Positions 11,652 through 24,241 of a DNA stretch of 64,000 nucleotides are shown here, in pieces. Each line of letters begins with the position of its first letter. Position 1 is the stretch's first letter. Made by a program: the position numbers and the translations under genes. Below the pieces are notes generated by a model, which worked only from the letters and a program-made list of their open reading frames with translations, did not search any database and had not been told where the DNA came from. This DNA is from Lithospermum erythrorhizon (Eukaryota; Streptophyta; Magnoliopsida; Boraginales; Boraginaceae), in the NCBI GenBank assembly GCA_019722365.1, contig JADFUC010000083.1:248001-312000 (forward strand), read 5' to 3'.

Positions 11652-14536
11652 TCAGTTCACTAGCTTGCTTGTGATTTGTGTTGCTTGAGGATTAAATTCT
11701 GCTTGCTTGAAGGTGGATTCTATGTCATCTTTGCCTGGTTTCCTCTCATTGAGATTGATCAGATTTAGGTCTATGTGGATATCATCATCATCAATTTGCA
11801 TCTCTTTATTCTTGCCCCAAAGAACTCCATACAATCCCATGACAATCATGATGGAACCTACAAGCCTGATAAATTACCGAGCAAGTTGATTTAGTGATGG
11901 TAGAAGAAAGTTTTGGTTCTAGTACTTAACGATAATATTTAAACACAATATGTAAATTTAATATTTGGATTTGTTAAGGTTGTTTTTTTAATATCAATTT
12001 GAAGATGTTTAGTCAAGATGATAGGTGATACACTTAATGGCTGTCTCATTCATTAAAAATTTCAAGTCAATCAATTTAATCTCATGACAAACAATGGGAC
12101 AAACAATATATCAAAGTAGGAAACCTATTTTTAGGCCACCCACACACTCCTAAGTGGTTGGAGAGCCTATTTCAAGCCACCTCGCACTGACTTACGAGCT
12201 AAAGAGACCCCTAAACATTTAATATTTGATATCCATATAGCTTTAATATTTATATATAGAGTTAATTGTCAATTTAATTCCCGTATGTTGGCACTTAGTA
12301 TCGATAGTTATATTGTTAGACATCCTCGAAAGCTGCATAAGTGTTGCAATATGATTCGAAAGCCAAAATCACAGACATTCGACCCTATTTTTTCAGCTAC
12401 CATACCGCAACATTCGACACTTTCGCACTATACTTGTGAACACTGGTACCATTTTTTGAAGATTAATCGTTAACAATATAATTATCCGGTATCAAAGTTA
12501 AATTTCAACCTTCTCTATTTAGGACCAAATCGACAATTATCTCCTTATATATTGCACTCAACTTGGGCAAACATATGTTTTTGAATTATTTGAGGATAAT
12601 TGTACTTGAACGGATGGTATCCGATTCACAACATTTTATGTACAAAAGCAATATTAACATTCAATATCACATTTATGCACTCTGGTTAAGTCAAATCAGT
12701 AAGTTCCTAAGCCTGATTGGAATCCTAATGTTGCTGACGTAGCAAAAAGAATCATCATAAATGATGATAATATGAAACATGATTAATTTTTTAAGGGAAA
12801 ATAGAACGAGACAATATTTTAAGTGTATTATTACTTCCTCCATCTTTATCCAAATTATTTATTCATAGAAACAAAATAGGTAATAAGAGAACTAAATTAA
12901 GTTGTACAATACTTACGTTCCAATGTACCATTTTTCCCGGAGCAACGCCCAACTGAGAATGGCAACAATAACAAGAAGCAAGGGGCTGAAAACTGAGACA
13001 TACAATGGACCTTTTCTTCCTAAACACCAACTCATGAGGCAAAATGAGAGTGCAGTACAAACAATAATTCTGAAACCATTTCAAGACCAGAATAATATAA
13101 ATAAGTTAGCTATGGAAAATAATCGATAATGTGTATAATCTATTGTAAATCCAGTACCACATTGATTGGTTAAGGTGTATTAAGATATTCAGTTTTATAC
13201 TTCCATATATAATCAATTGATTGTATGTTTTTAGTATGGACCCTATTGTTTGTTAACATCTCTCACAAGCCAGTCTCAATTATTAAGACCACGTATAAAC
13301 CGATTATATATGATCAAAGTGGATCGGTTCACACGTACAATTGGTATTAATAACTCAATTTCACATGAACTTTTAACACAATCATGTAAAGTATATGATA
13401 AATAGTTTTACTGGTAAATAGTAGATGTAGCCCTGATGGAAGGGTCAATGCCCAAGAGGAGATGTCGTGATTAAATAAAATCCGATAATCACACACTGAA
13501 ACTAGCCATGAAACATTATCAATGCAGCGCTTGAGTAAGGAGCCTTGTATTCTGTTCAATCTTGCCTGAAAAATAACCAAACTAAAATATTTCTTTTATT
13601 TTCTATTTATAAAATAAATACTTTGTATATAATAATCTTCGATGAAAAATATATAAAAATAGTGAATCATATTTTATAACTACTTTATCATCAACAAATA
13701 ATAATTCAAATAAAGATATTTGTGTCGATTAAGCCACAAAATTTATTAATTTTCATCACTAAATATCAAATTTGAAAATTTTTTAAGGGGGAGGGAGTTC
13801 AAGAAATTAAAACATGTCATAATAATTTGAGTAAATGATTGCTTGGATGATAAACCATATTGCCCAAGAAACTGCACTTGCAATCACAAGGAAGGGTCCT
13901 AAGAAAGCATTCCCATGGGTACCAGTACTAGAAGAGCTTTGATTTCCAGCATTTTCGGCATATTTCCAGTGGATACTTGACTGACCAATGTCAAGAATGT
14001 GTCCATGGTAAAAAGACAGCAACAATGCACCACCAACACATATTATTGTTCCCCACACCTTAGCTTCCCCAGCTTTTGTCTTCAATCCCACACTTTCTAG
14101 CCTGTTCATCTCACACACCATGCATGGATCAACTATAAGTGATATATTATTTTGACATAAAAATATTTTATTTGAATTGATTTTCATGATCAAATTTCAT
14201 AGTAACGTTTCAAAATAATAAACGTATTCCCTTGTACTTATCGATTAATACTACCTTCAACTCAATTTAACTGGAATGTTTCGGTTGATCACGCTAAGTA
14301 CTTAATCTTTTATTCTAAATGAATTTTATTTAGATAAATTTTTTGATATTCAATTTTGACATGTAACTGTCTAGTGTTGTATATGATGAATAATGATGAT
14401 ATGAATCTTTTAATATGAAAACTCAATGTTATATGATTAAATTATAACTTAAACAATTGATTATCTATATATAGCTATTTTATTGGAAAAGACTTCTCAA
14501 TTGTATAATTGAGATGGAGGGAGTATATAATTGTTA

Positions 14537-14718
14537 CACCCTCTATGTTTTACTAAGAAATACTTATCATTGTAAGAAAAGATAAAAAGTTCTAAGAAAT
14601 GCTCTAGAGCGCAGAGATTATGTAATTTATTTTAATCAGATGATTTAATCAGCCACAAACCAATTAAGTCATTAGTGGAAACATATACTTAAACCTATGT
14701 CTTTGCAGATAGAGGGAG
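14537..14718. mobile_element. Stowaway-like MITE in WAT1 intron 3
   Basis: Ends are CACCCTCTATGTTTTA on the left and the complement of CTCCCTCTATCTGCAA on the right, flanked by TA. About 180 bp, no coding capacity. A further GGAGGGAGTATA end at 14515-14526 suggests another decayed copy next to it. Confidence 0.5.
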
Positions 14719-15126
14719 TATAATAAGTAAAATATTTAGTTTAAGTAGGATAGTATACTTCTATAATAATATGTTGTAGGTCTATGTAGTTGTAATATCA
14801 ATTCTTTCAATTCCTTCTTCTAATCTTTTCTACTTTGCATAAAAATTTTGATTTGGAATTGACCCTATTATTTTAATGATGAAAATTGGTAGATATGAAG
14901 ATAAAGTTACCCAAAAGGTACAGCAAAGATGAAGGTGACTGCTGGAGTAATATTTGACAATGCAGCTACTGTTTAATTAAATTCTTGATCCGACAAAGTA
15001 TGTGATCTGATTCACTGTCACTGCATTTTCTTCAGAACATTAGTTTTATATATAAACAGGAGATTTCAACACTTGATATTATCCGGAAACAACTTAGATA
15101 AAAAAAGAAAAAATGCAACAAATAAA

Positions 15127-15148
15127 TTTTTTTTTTTTTTTTTTTTTT
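15127..15148. repeat. Poly-T run in WAT1 intron 2
   Basis: A run of 22 T residues on the plus strand. Simple repeat, possibly the tail of a retroposed fragment. Confidence 0.7.
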
Positions 15149-15665
15149 AAATTCATTGCAAATAATGTAAAATATCTCATATAAAATGGGCAGAGGAAGT
15201 AAACTACTCACCCAAAAATGGAACACAAGAATATCTGGAAAAGTATAGACATTGTCATCTTAGGTCTTGTTGTCCTGGAAATAGGTGATTATAAAATATA
15301 TTCCGTAGTACATACAAAATAATGAAGGAATTTTTTTGGGCTAATTAAGTGAAGAGCTAAAAAATTGTACATACCTCTCTAAGAAATAAGCAAAGGGGCA
15401 ATGGCCATTGTGCAAATATTTGCCTATAAGCAACATGGATAAAAGGGTCCATTCCAGTATCCATAGCAAGCTTTGACATGATGTTCATTCCAGCATACCC
15501 AATTTGAACAACTACCATGGCTAAGAAAGGAAATAAATCCCCTGCCATTTTAATCGTTGAAAATTTTCTTGAAATAAGAAGAAAAAGGTAGAAGAAATGA
15601 AGAGCCCCTTATAAACTAATGAAGCTACTAGAGAGAATGAGAAAACGAGGAGGACAAGATGGTTC

Positions 15666-15672
15666 TTATATA
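15666..15672 (-). promoter_or_regulatory. TATA-like box of the WAT1-related pseudogene
   Basis: TATATAA on the minus strand, 118 bp upstream of the ATG at 15548, a normal distance with a leader of about 90 bases. Inferred from position and sequence only. Confidence 0.4.
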
Positions 15673-15674
15673 GA

Positions 15675-16484
15675 CATGCACTAGGTTGATCAGGAATTAT
15701 CTTGTTACATTCTATAATAAGTAGACATATTAGTAATTAATATAAAAATAAAAGAAAATAATAAAATGAAAATGTAATTTAATTCCTCCATTCCATGAAT
15801 ATTATTACGTTTTGATTTATCAAAATTTTATGAGATAACTAGATAATCAAAATGAATCTATATATTTTCGAAAATACATATAACGGTTAATTAAATGAGA
15901 TCATTTATAAATTGAAAAAATGAAAATGGATCATCTTTATCAGATGATGAAATATTTATTTGGGCATGACTACATGAGGTTCATGCATGGCAACGATGTT
16001 TTTCCGACTATCGAATTAAAGCTATGTGCTTTGGGGTATTTTGAGTGTTTGCCACCTTTAGAAAAGAACTTCTAGTTGTCGAATTTGCGTTTTTCCGCAG
16101 GAAAAAAAATGATGTAGACAAGAATTTTGGGACCCTCAATGGTATGAATCATGATCAATTGAAGCTTAATGGGACTCGGCGATAGTTGGTTTCTTTTATC
16201 TAGTCATCTAGCTTTTATTTGGCAAACACTCAAATTCCCCATCTAGCTTCTCAAGCAATCACTAATTAGTAACCATTACTATCATTAATTACTATCCACT
16301 AATCACTCCATTAATATATATAAAAAGTTTGAATAAGAATTGCTTTGTTTCGTTTAACTGCTACATTCATTAATTCTTAAATTACCATTCTTTCTAAAAA
16401 TTAGAGGTGAAAACTATTATCTTTTTAATTAGTAATTCCACCTGCTTAATTGATAAATCATGAGTTACGATAGGAGCTACTTCT
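15675..16484. other. Intergenic spacer
   Basis: No gene seen. TCCTCCATTCCATGAATATT at about 15783 looks like the left end of a Stowaway-type MITE, but no matching right end was found. Confidence 0.4.
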
Positions 16485-17030
16485 TTATTAAATATGCATC
16501 ATACTTTATACTTGCATATACTTAGGAGTGCGAATTGAAAGGGGAATCGTAATCACGTCGTTTGAGGATGATCACATCAGCATCACGTTTTGGCGTATAT
16601 ATACTTTATAATTGTCGTGCATCCCACTTTTTAATTAACTTTGTTTATTTATCTTACGTGCATGTTTAATGATTCAAAGGTATTCATTGAATAACACAAT
16701 TATTTTTGTTCAATTTTGCATATATAACTTTTATGATTCAATTTACAAGAATGCATGTCAATTAAATATATATATATATATATAATTAATTTATTACTTC
16801 TTTCATCAATATGATTTTCTCATCATATATCATTTTCAATCTTTAATAATTGGTGTTAGTTAAATAATAATATATTTTATGTAGAACTATTGTTATTATT
16901 ATTATAATAGGTGTTAGTTAAATAGTCATATATTTTGTGTAAAATTATTATTACTATTTATTATGTAGAACTATTGTTATTATTATTATTATAATAAGTA
17001 TTAGTTAAATAATCATATGCTTTGTGTAAA

Positions 17031-17081
<51 letters not shown>

Positions 17082-17430
17082 TAATTTAAAAATATGAATT
17101 TTATATATTGAAATCACAAAAATTTAAAATATACTTTTAAATCATACCAATTTAACTTGACATAAAACAAATAATTTGATGATACTATATTGATGATCAA
17201 TTAATTGATATATTTAGTTAAGAGAACATCAAATTCGATGATACTATCTACTGTGGACGTCGGTTTGGTATAATATATCTTCTGGACGCCATTATTTTAT
17301 TGTAATTTTTATATTATATTTAAAAAGTTATTCATGATCAAAGTATCCTTTCAAAAATATTAATTCAGAAGAAAAAATTTGAAGAATTGTAAGTTTTACA
17401 GTCTTAGAATGATTCGAATTAAACATACAA
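16485..17430 (+). repeat. Unclassified ~1-kb repeat, copy 1 (inverted partner at 38590-40465)
   Basis: Aligns with the reverse complement of 38590-40465 over its length. Shared landmarks in order: ATCATACTTTATAC, TACTTGCATATAC, TTTAATGATTCAAA, TTGAATAACACAATTATTTT, TTACAAGAAT, TTTCTCATCATAT, GTAGAACTATTG, AAATCATACCAATTTAAC, ATTTTATTGTAATTTTT and GTAAGTTTTAC. Similarity looks like 75-85 percent by eye. This copy lacks the Emigrant-like and Stowaway-like insertions of the partner and so represents the empty sites. No coding content; superfamily unknown. Confidence 0.75.
17031..17082. repeat. (ATT)n microsatellite
   Basis: About 17 uninterrupted ATT units inside the ~1-kb repeat copy 1. The partner copy has AAT runs at the matching place, so the motif belongs to the repeat family. 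Confidence 0.9.
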
Positions 17431-17562
17431 ATGTGAATATTTAAGAAATCGATTGCGTAGTGCATCCTTGCGTCCTCCTTTACCGGTGTTGAAAAAACTA
17501 AAATACCCGAAAAAACTTTGAATCAATATTTTGTAAAAGCTCAAAATATAGTGTGAGTCATG

Positions 17563-17739
17563 ATGGCTCCCGATAAACTAGCACGACATTTGTCTAAACT
17601 TCCTGAGGAGATCTTTTGTCGGGTCAGGTTCACGGTCTTTATTAAGAATCTTAATAGAATTTGTTCTTTCGAATCTGAAATCATAACTCCAGATATATGG
17701 GTGAGTATCCTTAAGATACGTAATCTTTCGCTTCTTTGA
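17563..17739 (+). pseudogene. Short F-box-like N-terminal remnant
   Basis: A 58-codon frame begins MAPDKLARHLSKLPEEIFCR. LPEEIFCR-type sequence after a short N-terminus resembles the start of plant F-box domains (LPEEI..IL.RLP). The rest, VFIKNLNRICSFESE, only loosely resembles the remaining F-box helices, and neither substrate-binding repeats nor a longer frame follow. Best read as a decayed fragment; a chance match is possible. Confidence 0.3.
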
Positions 17740-17815
17740 TATATTATTGATATCCTTAAGATCTGATATACTCCTGAATGCTAAACTTTATAATACAATA
17801 ACATGAAGTTATGGA

Positions 17816-17816
<1 letters not shown>

Positions 17817-17853
<37 letters not shown>
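17817..17853. repeat. (AT)n microsatellite
   Basis: About 37 bases of uninterrupted alternating A and T. Confidence 0.9.
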
Positions 17854-17855
<2 letters not shown>

Positions 17856-19190
17856 TATTATTTGTAATTTGGCACCTAAAACTAAAATAAATAAAACAAG
17901 CCTATAAGAATTTAAAATTTGTAAAATAGGTTATTTAAGAATCTTAATAGAACAATCTGCACGATATGTAAGCTTTTCCTACGTTAGATTCCTACTTTTA
18001 TTGGAGGCAATGTCTAATTTTTTTAACACTTACTTTAAATGTCTTTAGTTAGAAATTTATATGATAGATTATTTGTAATGCTCGATACTCAATATTTGAT
18101 GTAATTTGTATCTTATCTGATAGTATTCTTTACCGCTAATTTAAAAAAATAAAAATAAAAATTTAGTGTGAGCCACCCCAGGCCAACCTGGGTTCGAATC
18201 CCATTAGCAAACGTAGAAGATTTATCCCGTGCTCCTCTTTATTCGTGTAATACTTGCTCATACTTTCACACATCTTCTAACATTAGTATCGAAACTCGAG
18301 CCTACTGAGAACCTACTATTAAAGGACATAATTAAGAAGCCTCCAAAATCAATAAAAAGCGGATGAATCATATGAAGACTCCTTGTTAAAAGAAGTGTAC
18401 AGAGTAGGAATCATATGAAGCGTCCTTCTTCTAAGATTTTTTTGAGAATGTGATCGGATTAGTCCAATGAAATCGTGGAATCTAAAAAAACATTTGCATG
18501 CAACCACAACTCCATTAGCCTATTTAGTTGAATTAATAAAAACAAATTATATATACTGAGGATTTATTTTCTGTATGTGTTCTGTTAGTTTAGCAAGCCT
18601 TTTTTCTTGTTGTCATTTTCTCTTTCTGATTTCTAATTCAAGAAACAGCAAGTTTGATCCAATTTGACGTTGAAGTATGTCTACTTACGATAATAGATCA
18701 GATTTAGGATGTTAAAAGTGGATCATTTTATATATGAGGTTATTTGAGTGTCAATTGCTTGTAGGAGTTGTCAGGTCTTGAGGATTTTTAACTGCTGCGG
18801 GCTCCACCTGTGAATAAACTAAACAAAACAAAAAATTGGCCAAGCAGCACTGGCCAGCGAGCTTTTAGGTGGTTGTCTTTTATTTTTTCATCTTATTTTT
18901 AAATCGTTTTGTACAATAAGCTAATCGAAATAAAAATAAAAAAAATATGCTACTATTTTCATTTTTCGAGATTTATAAATAGAGACTAGGTTTGTATCAT
19001 TTGAACACCAAAAAAAATTTGAATTTTTTACCCAATTTTCATTAATTGTATTAAAATATTATGAATTTTATTCAAAAAAAAAATTTGTGAAGTGAAGATA
19101 AAATAATATGGAAGAGAAAAATTAATTTGATAAAATATCTAGTATTGAGATTTGAGGGAATCGCGGTGGTTGTTGTCGATAAGGTATGTG
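17854..19190. other. Gene-poor stretch with a possible SINE fragment
   Basis: No supported gene. At 18160-18290 a GGGTTCGAATCCC B-box-like core is followed by TACTTGCTCATACTTTCACACATC, which could be a 5'-truncated SINE related to the others in the window. The A box is not recognisable. Confidence 0.3.
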
Positions 19191-19197
19191 TGATCGT

Positions 19198-19672
19198 CTT
19201 CGGAGGAGGATGAATGAGTTGACACTGAATTAGTTAGGGTTTTGTTGTCCCAAAATGTTTGTTTAGTTTGATGAAATTTGAGAATTTTAGGTTGGGGGTG
19301 TCCAAAATGTTTGTCCTTTGGTGAAAATGAATGGATTTAGTGTATGTTTATGTGTGTACGTGTTTCAAAATGTTTGTCCAGTTAGGAGAAATTGTGTGTT
19401 TCAAAATATTTGTCTAGTTTGATTATATGTCTTGGATTTGGGGGGGTTGTTTGTGGTGAGGTGGTACTTGATGATGGGGAATTGGTTGAAGAGCAATCAG
19501 ACTAAAGTGTGGGGATGGGGGTAGGGGGTAATGGTGTAGGGTTGAGTGAAGTTTAGGGGGGAGGGAGGGTGGGTGTGTTAAAAGAATAAAAGTGTGGGGT
19601 TATTTTAATTATGTAAAATATAATCACTATCGCTTTAATTTAGTGTTAGAGGCCAAAAATAGTCAGTTTGTG
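19198..19672 (+). repeat. First copy of the duplicated kinase 3' end
   Basis: Starts inside the last codons of the kinase gene (TCTTCGGAGGAGGATGAATG, encoding SSEEDE and stop) and continues as the same 3' flank found at 20258-20700, including GAGTTGACACTGAATTAGTT and repeated AAAATGTTTGTCC words. The coding part that should precede it is gone, so this is the tail of a lost upstream gene copy. Distance between equivalent points is about 1.06 kb. Confidence 0.85.
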
Positions 19673-19684
19673 TAGGAGTCACAT

Positions 19685-20273
19685 GTATCCCAACTCGAGT
19701 ACTTGGCTCGTATGGTTATGCAGCTCCTGAATATGTTGCTACGGGTAAGTGTACTGTGTAATTTTCAGTGACAAATGAAAAACTAGTATAGTGATCCTCC
19801 ATTTGTCTGCACGTGCATCTCATTTTTTCTATGAAATCGCCTTTTCTTTGGTTTGTTTTCATTTGATTAAAATATACTCCGTATAACCCAGTTATTATTC
19901 ATCCACAGGACATTTGTACGTAAAGAGTGATGTGTATGGGTTTGGCGTCGTGTTGCTCGAGATACTAGCAGGCCTACGAGTAATTGACATGAGTAGAGCT
20001 AGTGGGCAGCAGAATTTGCTTGAATGGAAAAAAGCACAACTCTCTAACAAGAGAAAACTTAAGTCAATCATGGATGCACGTTTAAAAGGTCAGTATTCTT
20101 CAGAGGGAGCTCATTTTGCTGCACTGCTTACCCTGAGATGCCTGGAATCTCAACCCAAAAATCGTCCTTCAATGAGAGAGGTTGTGGCAGTCTTAGAACA
20201 GATCCGAGCCATCAAGGAAAAACCTCGACAATCTCAACGTGGATCGCCACATTCTTCGGAGGAGGATGAATGA
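19685..20273 (+). pseudogene. C-terminal half of an RLCK-VII (PIX13-like) protein kinase
   Basis: Two exons: 19685-19744 (TRVLGSYGYAAPEYVATG, ending at GTAAGT) and 19909-20273 ([20 protein letters not shown] to SSEEDE and stop). The sequence runs from the end of the activation loop (APE motif as APEY) through subdomain IX ([12 protein letters not shown]) and subdomain XI (NRPSM) to a charged tail, matching PIX13/PBL-type receptor-like cytoplasmic kinases that act in immune signalling. The glycine loop, catalytic Lys, HRD and DFG motifs are absent: sequence just upstream (19198-19672) is a copy of the gene's own 3' flank. The frame is open, but without an ATP-binding lobe it cannot be an active kinase. 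Joining to unseen upstream exons is unlikely because of the duplicated flank. Confidence 0.85.
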
Positions 20274-20700
20274 GTTGACACTGAATTAGTTAGGGTTTTG
20301 TTGTCCCAAAATGTTTGTTTAGTTTGATGAAATTTGAGAATTTTAGGTTGGGGGTGTCCAAAAATGTTTGTCTAGTTTGGTGAAAATGAATGAATTTGGT
20401 GTGTGTTTGTGTTTCAAAATGTTTGTCCAGTTAGGAGAAATTGTGTGTTTCAAAATGTTTGTCCAGTTTGATTAAATGTGTGGATTTAGGAGAAGTGTTG
20501 TAGTGAGGAGTGGTACTTGATGATGAGGTGGTTGAAGAGCAATCAAAGTTATGGGTGGGGATGGGGATAGGGGTGTAGGGTTGGTCAAAATTTAGGGGGA
20601 GGGTAGGAGTGGGTGTGTTAAAGAAGAAAAGTGTGGGGTTCTATTTTAATTATGTAAAATATCATATCATAGTTTAGTGTTAGGCAAAATAGTCGGTTCT
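20258..20700 (+). repeat. Second copy of the duplicated kinase 3' end and flank
   Basis: Direct repeat partner of 19198-19672, beginning in the last kinase codons. Both copies share the G-rich words GGGTGTGTTAAA and AAAGTGTGGGGTT before TTTTAATTATGTAAAATAT. Confidence 0.85.
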
Positions 20701-23700
20701 AGAAATGATAGTATAAGGGCTGCAAGAGACGTGGCAGAAAAGTAGCGATAGTTATTTCACATGGCTTCTGGCGATAATATATAAGACAAAATGCGATTTA
20801 AATATCTTATGAAAAGTATTTAGTTTCATATGAAAAGTAATAAATTTAATAAATAACATTAAATCTATCAATTAGTATCTTTTATAACCAATAAATAATT
20901 TTAATTTTATCATAAATTGATATACCCTATCATTTTTATAATTTAATTGTGATAAATGTATTTAATTTATTTCCTGGAAATTATGAATCAATATGCCACA
21001 TGATTTTAATAATTTAATTGTTCTATAATTGTTATTTGTATGTTACGTTATTTTTATGTGTATATAATAATCTCTCTTTATTAATATATCATTTGAAAAA
21101 CGTTTCTCCAATTTACTTCCATTACTTCAAGATTTTGAAAAAAGAAACATGCAATGCATACCAAGTGGAACCTCTTTTCTCCAACCAAGCTGTGTTGTTT
21201 TGAAACTTGATAGAATAATCTTTGTATTCGATGACGCTTCCTTTAACTAGTCAAAGAAATCCAAAGCAATAATAGTCACTGGAAGACAATACTCATAATA
21301 TTTTACATTCAAACAAATTTCAGAATTTGTCGTCCTCTAGGAAATTCTGGACAAGCAAGATGAAAATGTATTGGTAGTGCACACAGGCATTATATGTTTA
21401 GAATTAAATATTTAGCCAGTTGTTCTAAAAGGTACTCCTTCCATTTCTTTTTAATTGTCTTCCTAGCAATTTACATATAAATTAAGAATATAAAAAATGT
21501 CAAAGAAATGCATTGAAAATGTGGAAATGATAATTAATTGAGCCCCATATCATTATTTGGTTGATAATTTAATAAGAAAAGTAGATAAAAATACTAAATG
21601 TAAAATTCTGATTTTACATGTTAGAAGATAAATAATTTGAAAAAAAAAATAAACTAAAAAGATAAGTATTAAGGAATGAAGGAGGAAATAGCATACAAGT
21701 GTATCTTCATTAATTTATCTTGACATAAAGCTTTTAAAGGTAAGAGAAATTGTGGGGATGAGAGATTATTGAAATATATTCTGGGTCTTATACGGATAAC
21801 CTCTAAATATTTTAGTTTAATCTATGGAATTCCTTTGATTCATTGTCATATAAAGTTCAATAATGCACCAATCATCTAAGTACTATAGCTTTAAAGTACA
21901 TCATTTTTTCTTCAAATTGGGAAAAATTATAGCACCAAACTTTTCAATAAAGGATTAAATTTTTCCTGACCCTCAACTTCTACGAACTGGTTAGTTTGCC
22001 CTTCAAATTTTTAGAATCGGTCAGTTTGCTCACTGAGCGGGTCGTTTAAAGGTTGTTAATTTTTGAGTTAAAATTGACGTGATCCAAGCATTGATGAAGG
22101 GGTAAGGTGAAAGTGTATATATATTGAACTTGTGGGAATTTTGAATCTGAGAAAAGTAATTGGGTCGATTTAATATTTGTACAATGTCATTTTAGCCTTC
22201 ATTAAAACTATGATTGGTACTGTATGGCTTAGGTGTAGTTAATTTAGTGAAGCAATTGTCTATTATAGTTAGTCACAGATACGTCGGCCGAAGTTATTAA
22301 TTAAGTAGAGGCCCGATATGACCCGGTTAATAGTCGAGGCGAAACGGCGCGATTAATAAGTTAAAGAGACCGAAATTAATTCGACAAAGTTCAGGAAAGT
22401 AAAAATTTAAGCCTTTAATAAAACTTCAAACAGTTCCCTGTAAATTTCCACCAATTCACCAAGCCTCATTCAATATTATATAAAACCTATTAAAAATGAT
22501 AAATGAGATGTGACGTACTAATTTGCAACATTTTTTTATAAGGGTTGGTGTAGACTGTAGAGTTGATCTCATTACTAAATGTTTTTATGCAAAACACACC
22601 GTATTTGAGACAAAACACTAATCAAGGCATTGTTGATTTTGAAGAACAATTTTGCGAATCGAGTCAAGAATAAAGTAACATAACCAACGAGTAATCCGCC
22701 AAAAAAAACCCATAGCTTCACGTATTAATTCAATTCAAGTTTTTTCTTAATAAAAAAAATAATGAATTAATTAATTTAAGTTATTAATAGATTTAACAAA
22801 AGTACTCTAATACTCATGCTGGGGGATTCAATGAGCAATGTATATTCCTCTGTATCTTTTTTTGATAGTTAATTTAGTTTTATATAATAGAAGATTCAAA
22901 AGGTATTACAATTTGAGAAATTCTACAATTAAGGGATTGATTATTATGATCCTTTTTACATGCTTCTTACATCCTGATTTTTCAAAGGAAAATTCATAGC
23001 ATTGCTAGAACTTGGATTTATTTAAATCACATTGGAGCAACCATGTATTTAGATTATAGTGGAGCCGGAAGTTGAGCAGGCGTGATGAGATTTTGAAACA
23101 ACAAAATACATAGAAACCAAAGTATCTTTGCTGACTTTGAAGACACGATCTCCTTGACCGTCATGATCTTTCACCTTTTTTATAAATGCGAAGACCTTTG
23201 TGAGAAAATGTGATCAGTAATGACGTAGAATCTATGAAATCTTTTCGCACCCTTTGCTGATTGAAACTGAGGATTGCCTCCATCAAATGACGAGCAAGAG
23301 AGAAACCACTAATCTTGTTAATTTCCATATTTGAATTAAGATCAGAACCAATGAATTCCTCCTTATTTTCATTAGAAATAAGAGAGATGACCCATCTTGT
23401 GCACTTTGTTGGCGTAATGCCAATACAAAGCGTTGCATTGTGAAAGCAATTACTTCTTCTACAAGTAGATCCTTGTAAGAAGATGTTTGTAAGGAAGATC
23501 CTCTTATGAGTTTGTGGATTTGGACAAGCTATGGAACTACCAGCTTGATCCTCAGATTGGCTGCAGAATGTTTTTTACCATTCTTCGATGAATTATTTTG
23601 ATGTGGCGAGGATGTTGGCTTGATGTAGGAACCATTGTTGTACATAATTTCATTCATGTGAAGCCAAATACTCTAAAAAACACAACTAATAGAAAAGAAG

Positions 23701-23814
23701 TCATCTTCCAAAAATTATTGCTTATTTTTGTAATCACAAATAAAGGAAGAGACGAGAGAGAAGAAGTTTTGATCTTGGGAGATCATACTATCCAATTTGA
23801 GAGCTATCTAAATT
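20701..23814. other. Gene-poor stretch
   Basis: No supported gene. Contains a Stowaway-like MITE (21435-21684) and dispersed-repeat-like DNA at 21900-22480 (for example GACCCTCAACTTCTACGAAC). DNA just left of the LINE fragment (23160-23814) may be the decayed 3' part of that LINE, but I see no diagnostic motif there. Confidence 0.4.
21435..21684. mobile_element. Stowaway-like MITE
   Basis: Ends CTCCTTCCATTTCTTTTTAA and the complement of AGTATTAAGGAATGAAGGAG. About 250 bp, AT-rich, no coding capacity. Confidence 0.6.
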
Positions 23815-24241
23815 CATTGGATTTGCGGATAGAGGAGAAAGAGATGAGAGATAGTTTCTAAACAAGAATTACAAAAGGGACAATTTGGGTCGATTGAAAC
23901 TCTTGTTTGTGGACTCTGATGTCTTTGGTGGGTAAGCAGTGAAGGAAAGGCTTCTCCACAAAGAATTTTCATTTTGTGGATGAGCTAATTTCAGAGAAAA
24001 TTTGCCCGAGTCTTAGGATTAATGAGTCCAAAGTGTTGGGATATCTAGAACTGGTTTTAAAAAGCTTATTAATATTGTTATAAATAGATTTAGTAGTAAC
24101 AATGCCCTTACCCCAAGAGATTACATCTGCACCACCATTCAAAGGGATACGTAAAATATTACGACAAATAGAAGAAGGAAAAATGGCTTGCAAGAAAGTA
24201 ATGTTCCGTTTTTCCCACGTCAATAGTATTTGTAAAGCCAT
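23815..24241 (-). mobile_element. LINE fragment with the RT-associated zinc-binding (zf-RVT) region
   Basis: The minus strand reads ICRNILRIPLNGGADVISWG followed by TTKSIYNNINKL, then in another frame KILCGEAFPSLLTHQRH and DPNCPFCNSCLETISHLFLL. This is the domain that follows reverse transcriptase in plant non-LTR retrotransposons, with its Cys-Cys-His pattern (CPFCN...ETISHLF). A frame change near 23970 separates the two parts. The reverse transcriptase itself is absent upstream, so it is a short internal relic. Confidence 0.8.

Larger units (their letters stand above)
11652..15548 (-). pseudogene. WAT1-related (EamA/MtN21-type) transporter pseudogene, seven exons
   Basis: Exons by homology: 15375-15548 ([39 protein letters not shown]), 15212-15274 (TRPKMTMSILFQIFLCSIFG), 14911-15020 (NQITYFVG...LSNITPAVTFIFAVPFG), about 13841-14109 ([20 protein letters not shown]), 13412-13565, 12917-13069 ([20 protein letters not shown]) and 11652-11865 (IMGLYGVLWGKNKEMQ-type end). 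This is the full ten-helix plan of WAT1/nodulin MtN21 proteins, plant membrane transporters for auxin, amino acids and related compounds. Breaks: exons 1 and 2 join out of frame; exon 3 has a stop and frame change after YFVGS; exon 4 lacks a normal GT donor; exon 5 changes frame at least three times and has a stop in FHG*FQCVIIGF. Exons 6 and 7 are clean. An upstream TATA-like box is at 15666-15672. Confidence 0.88.
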
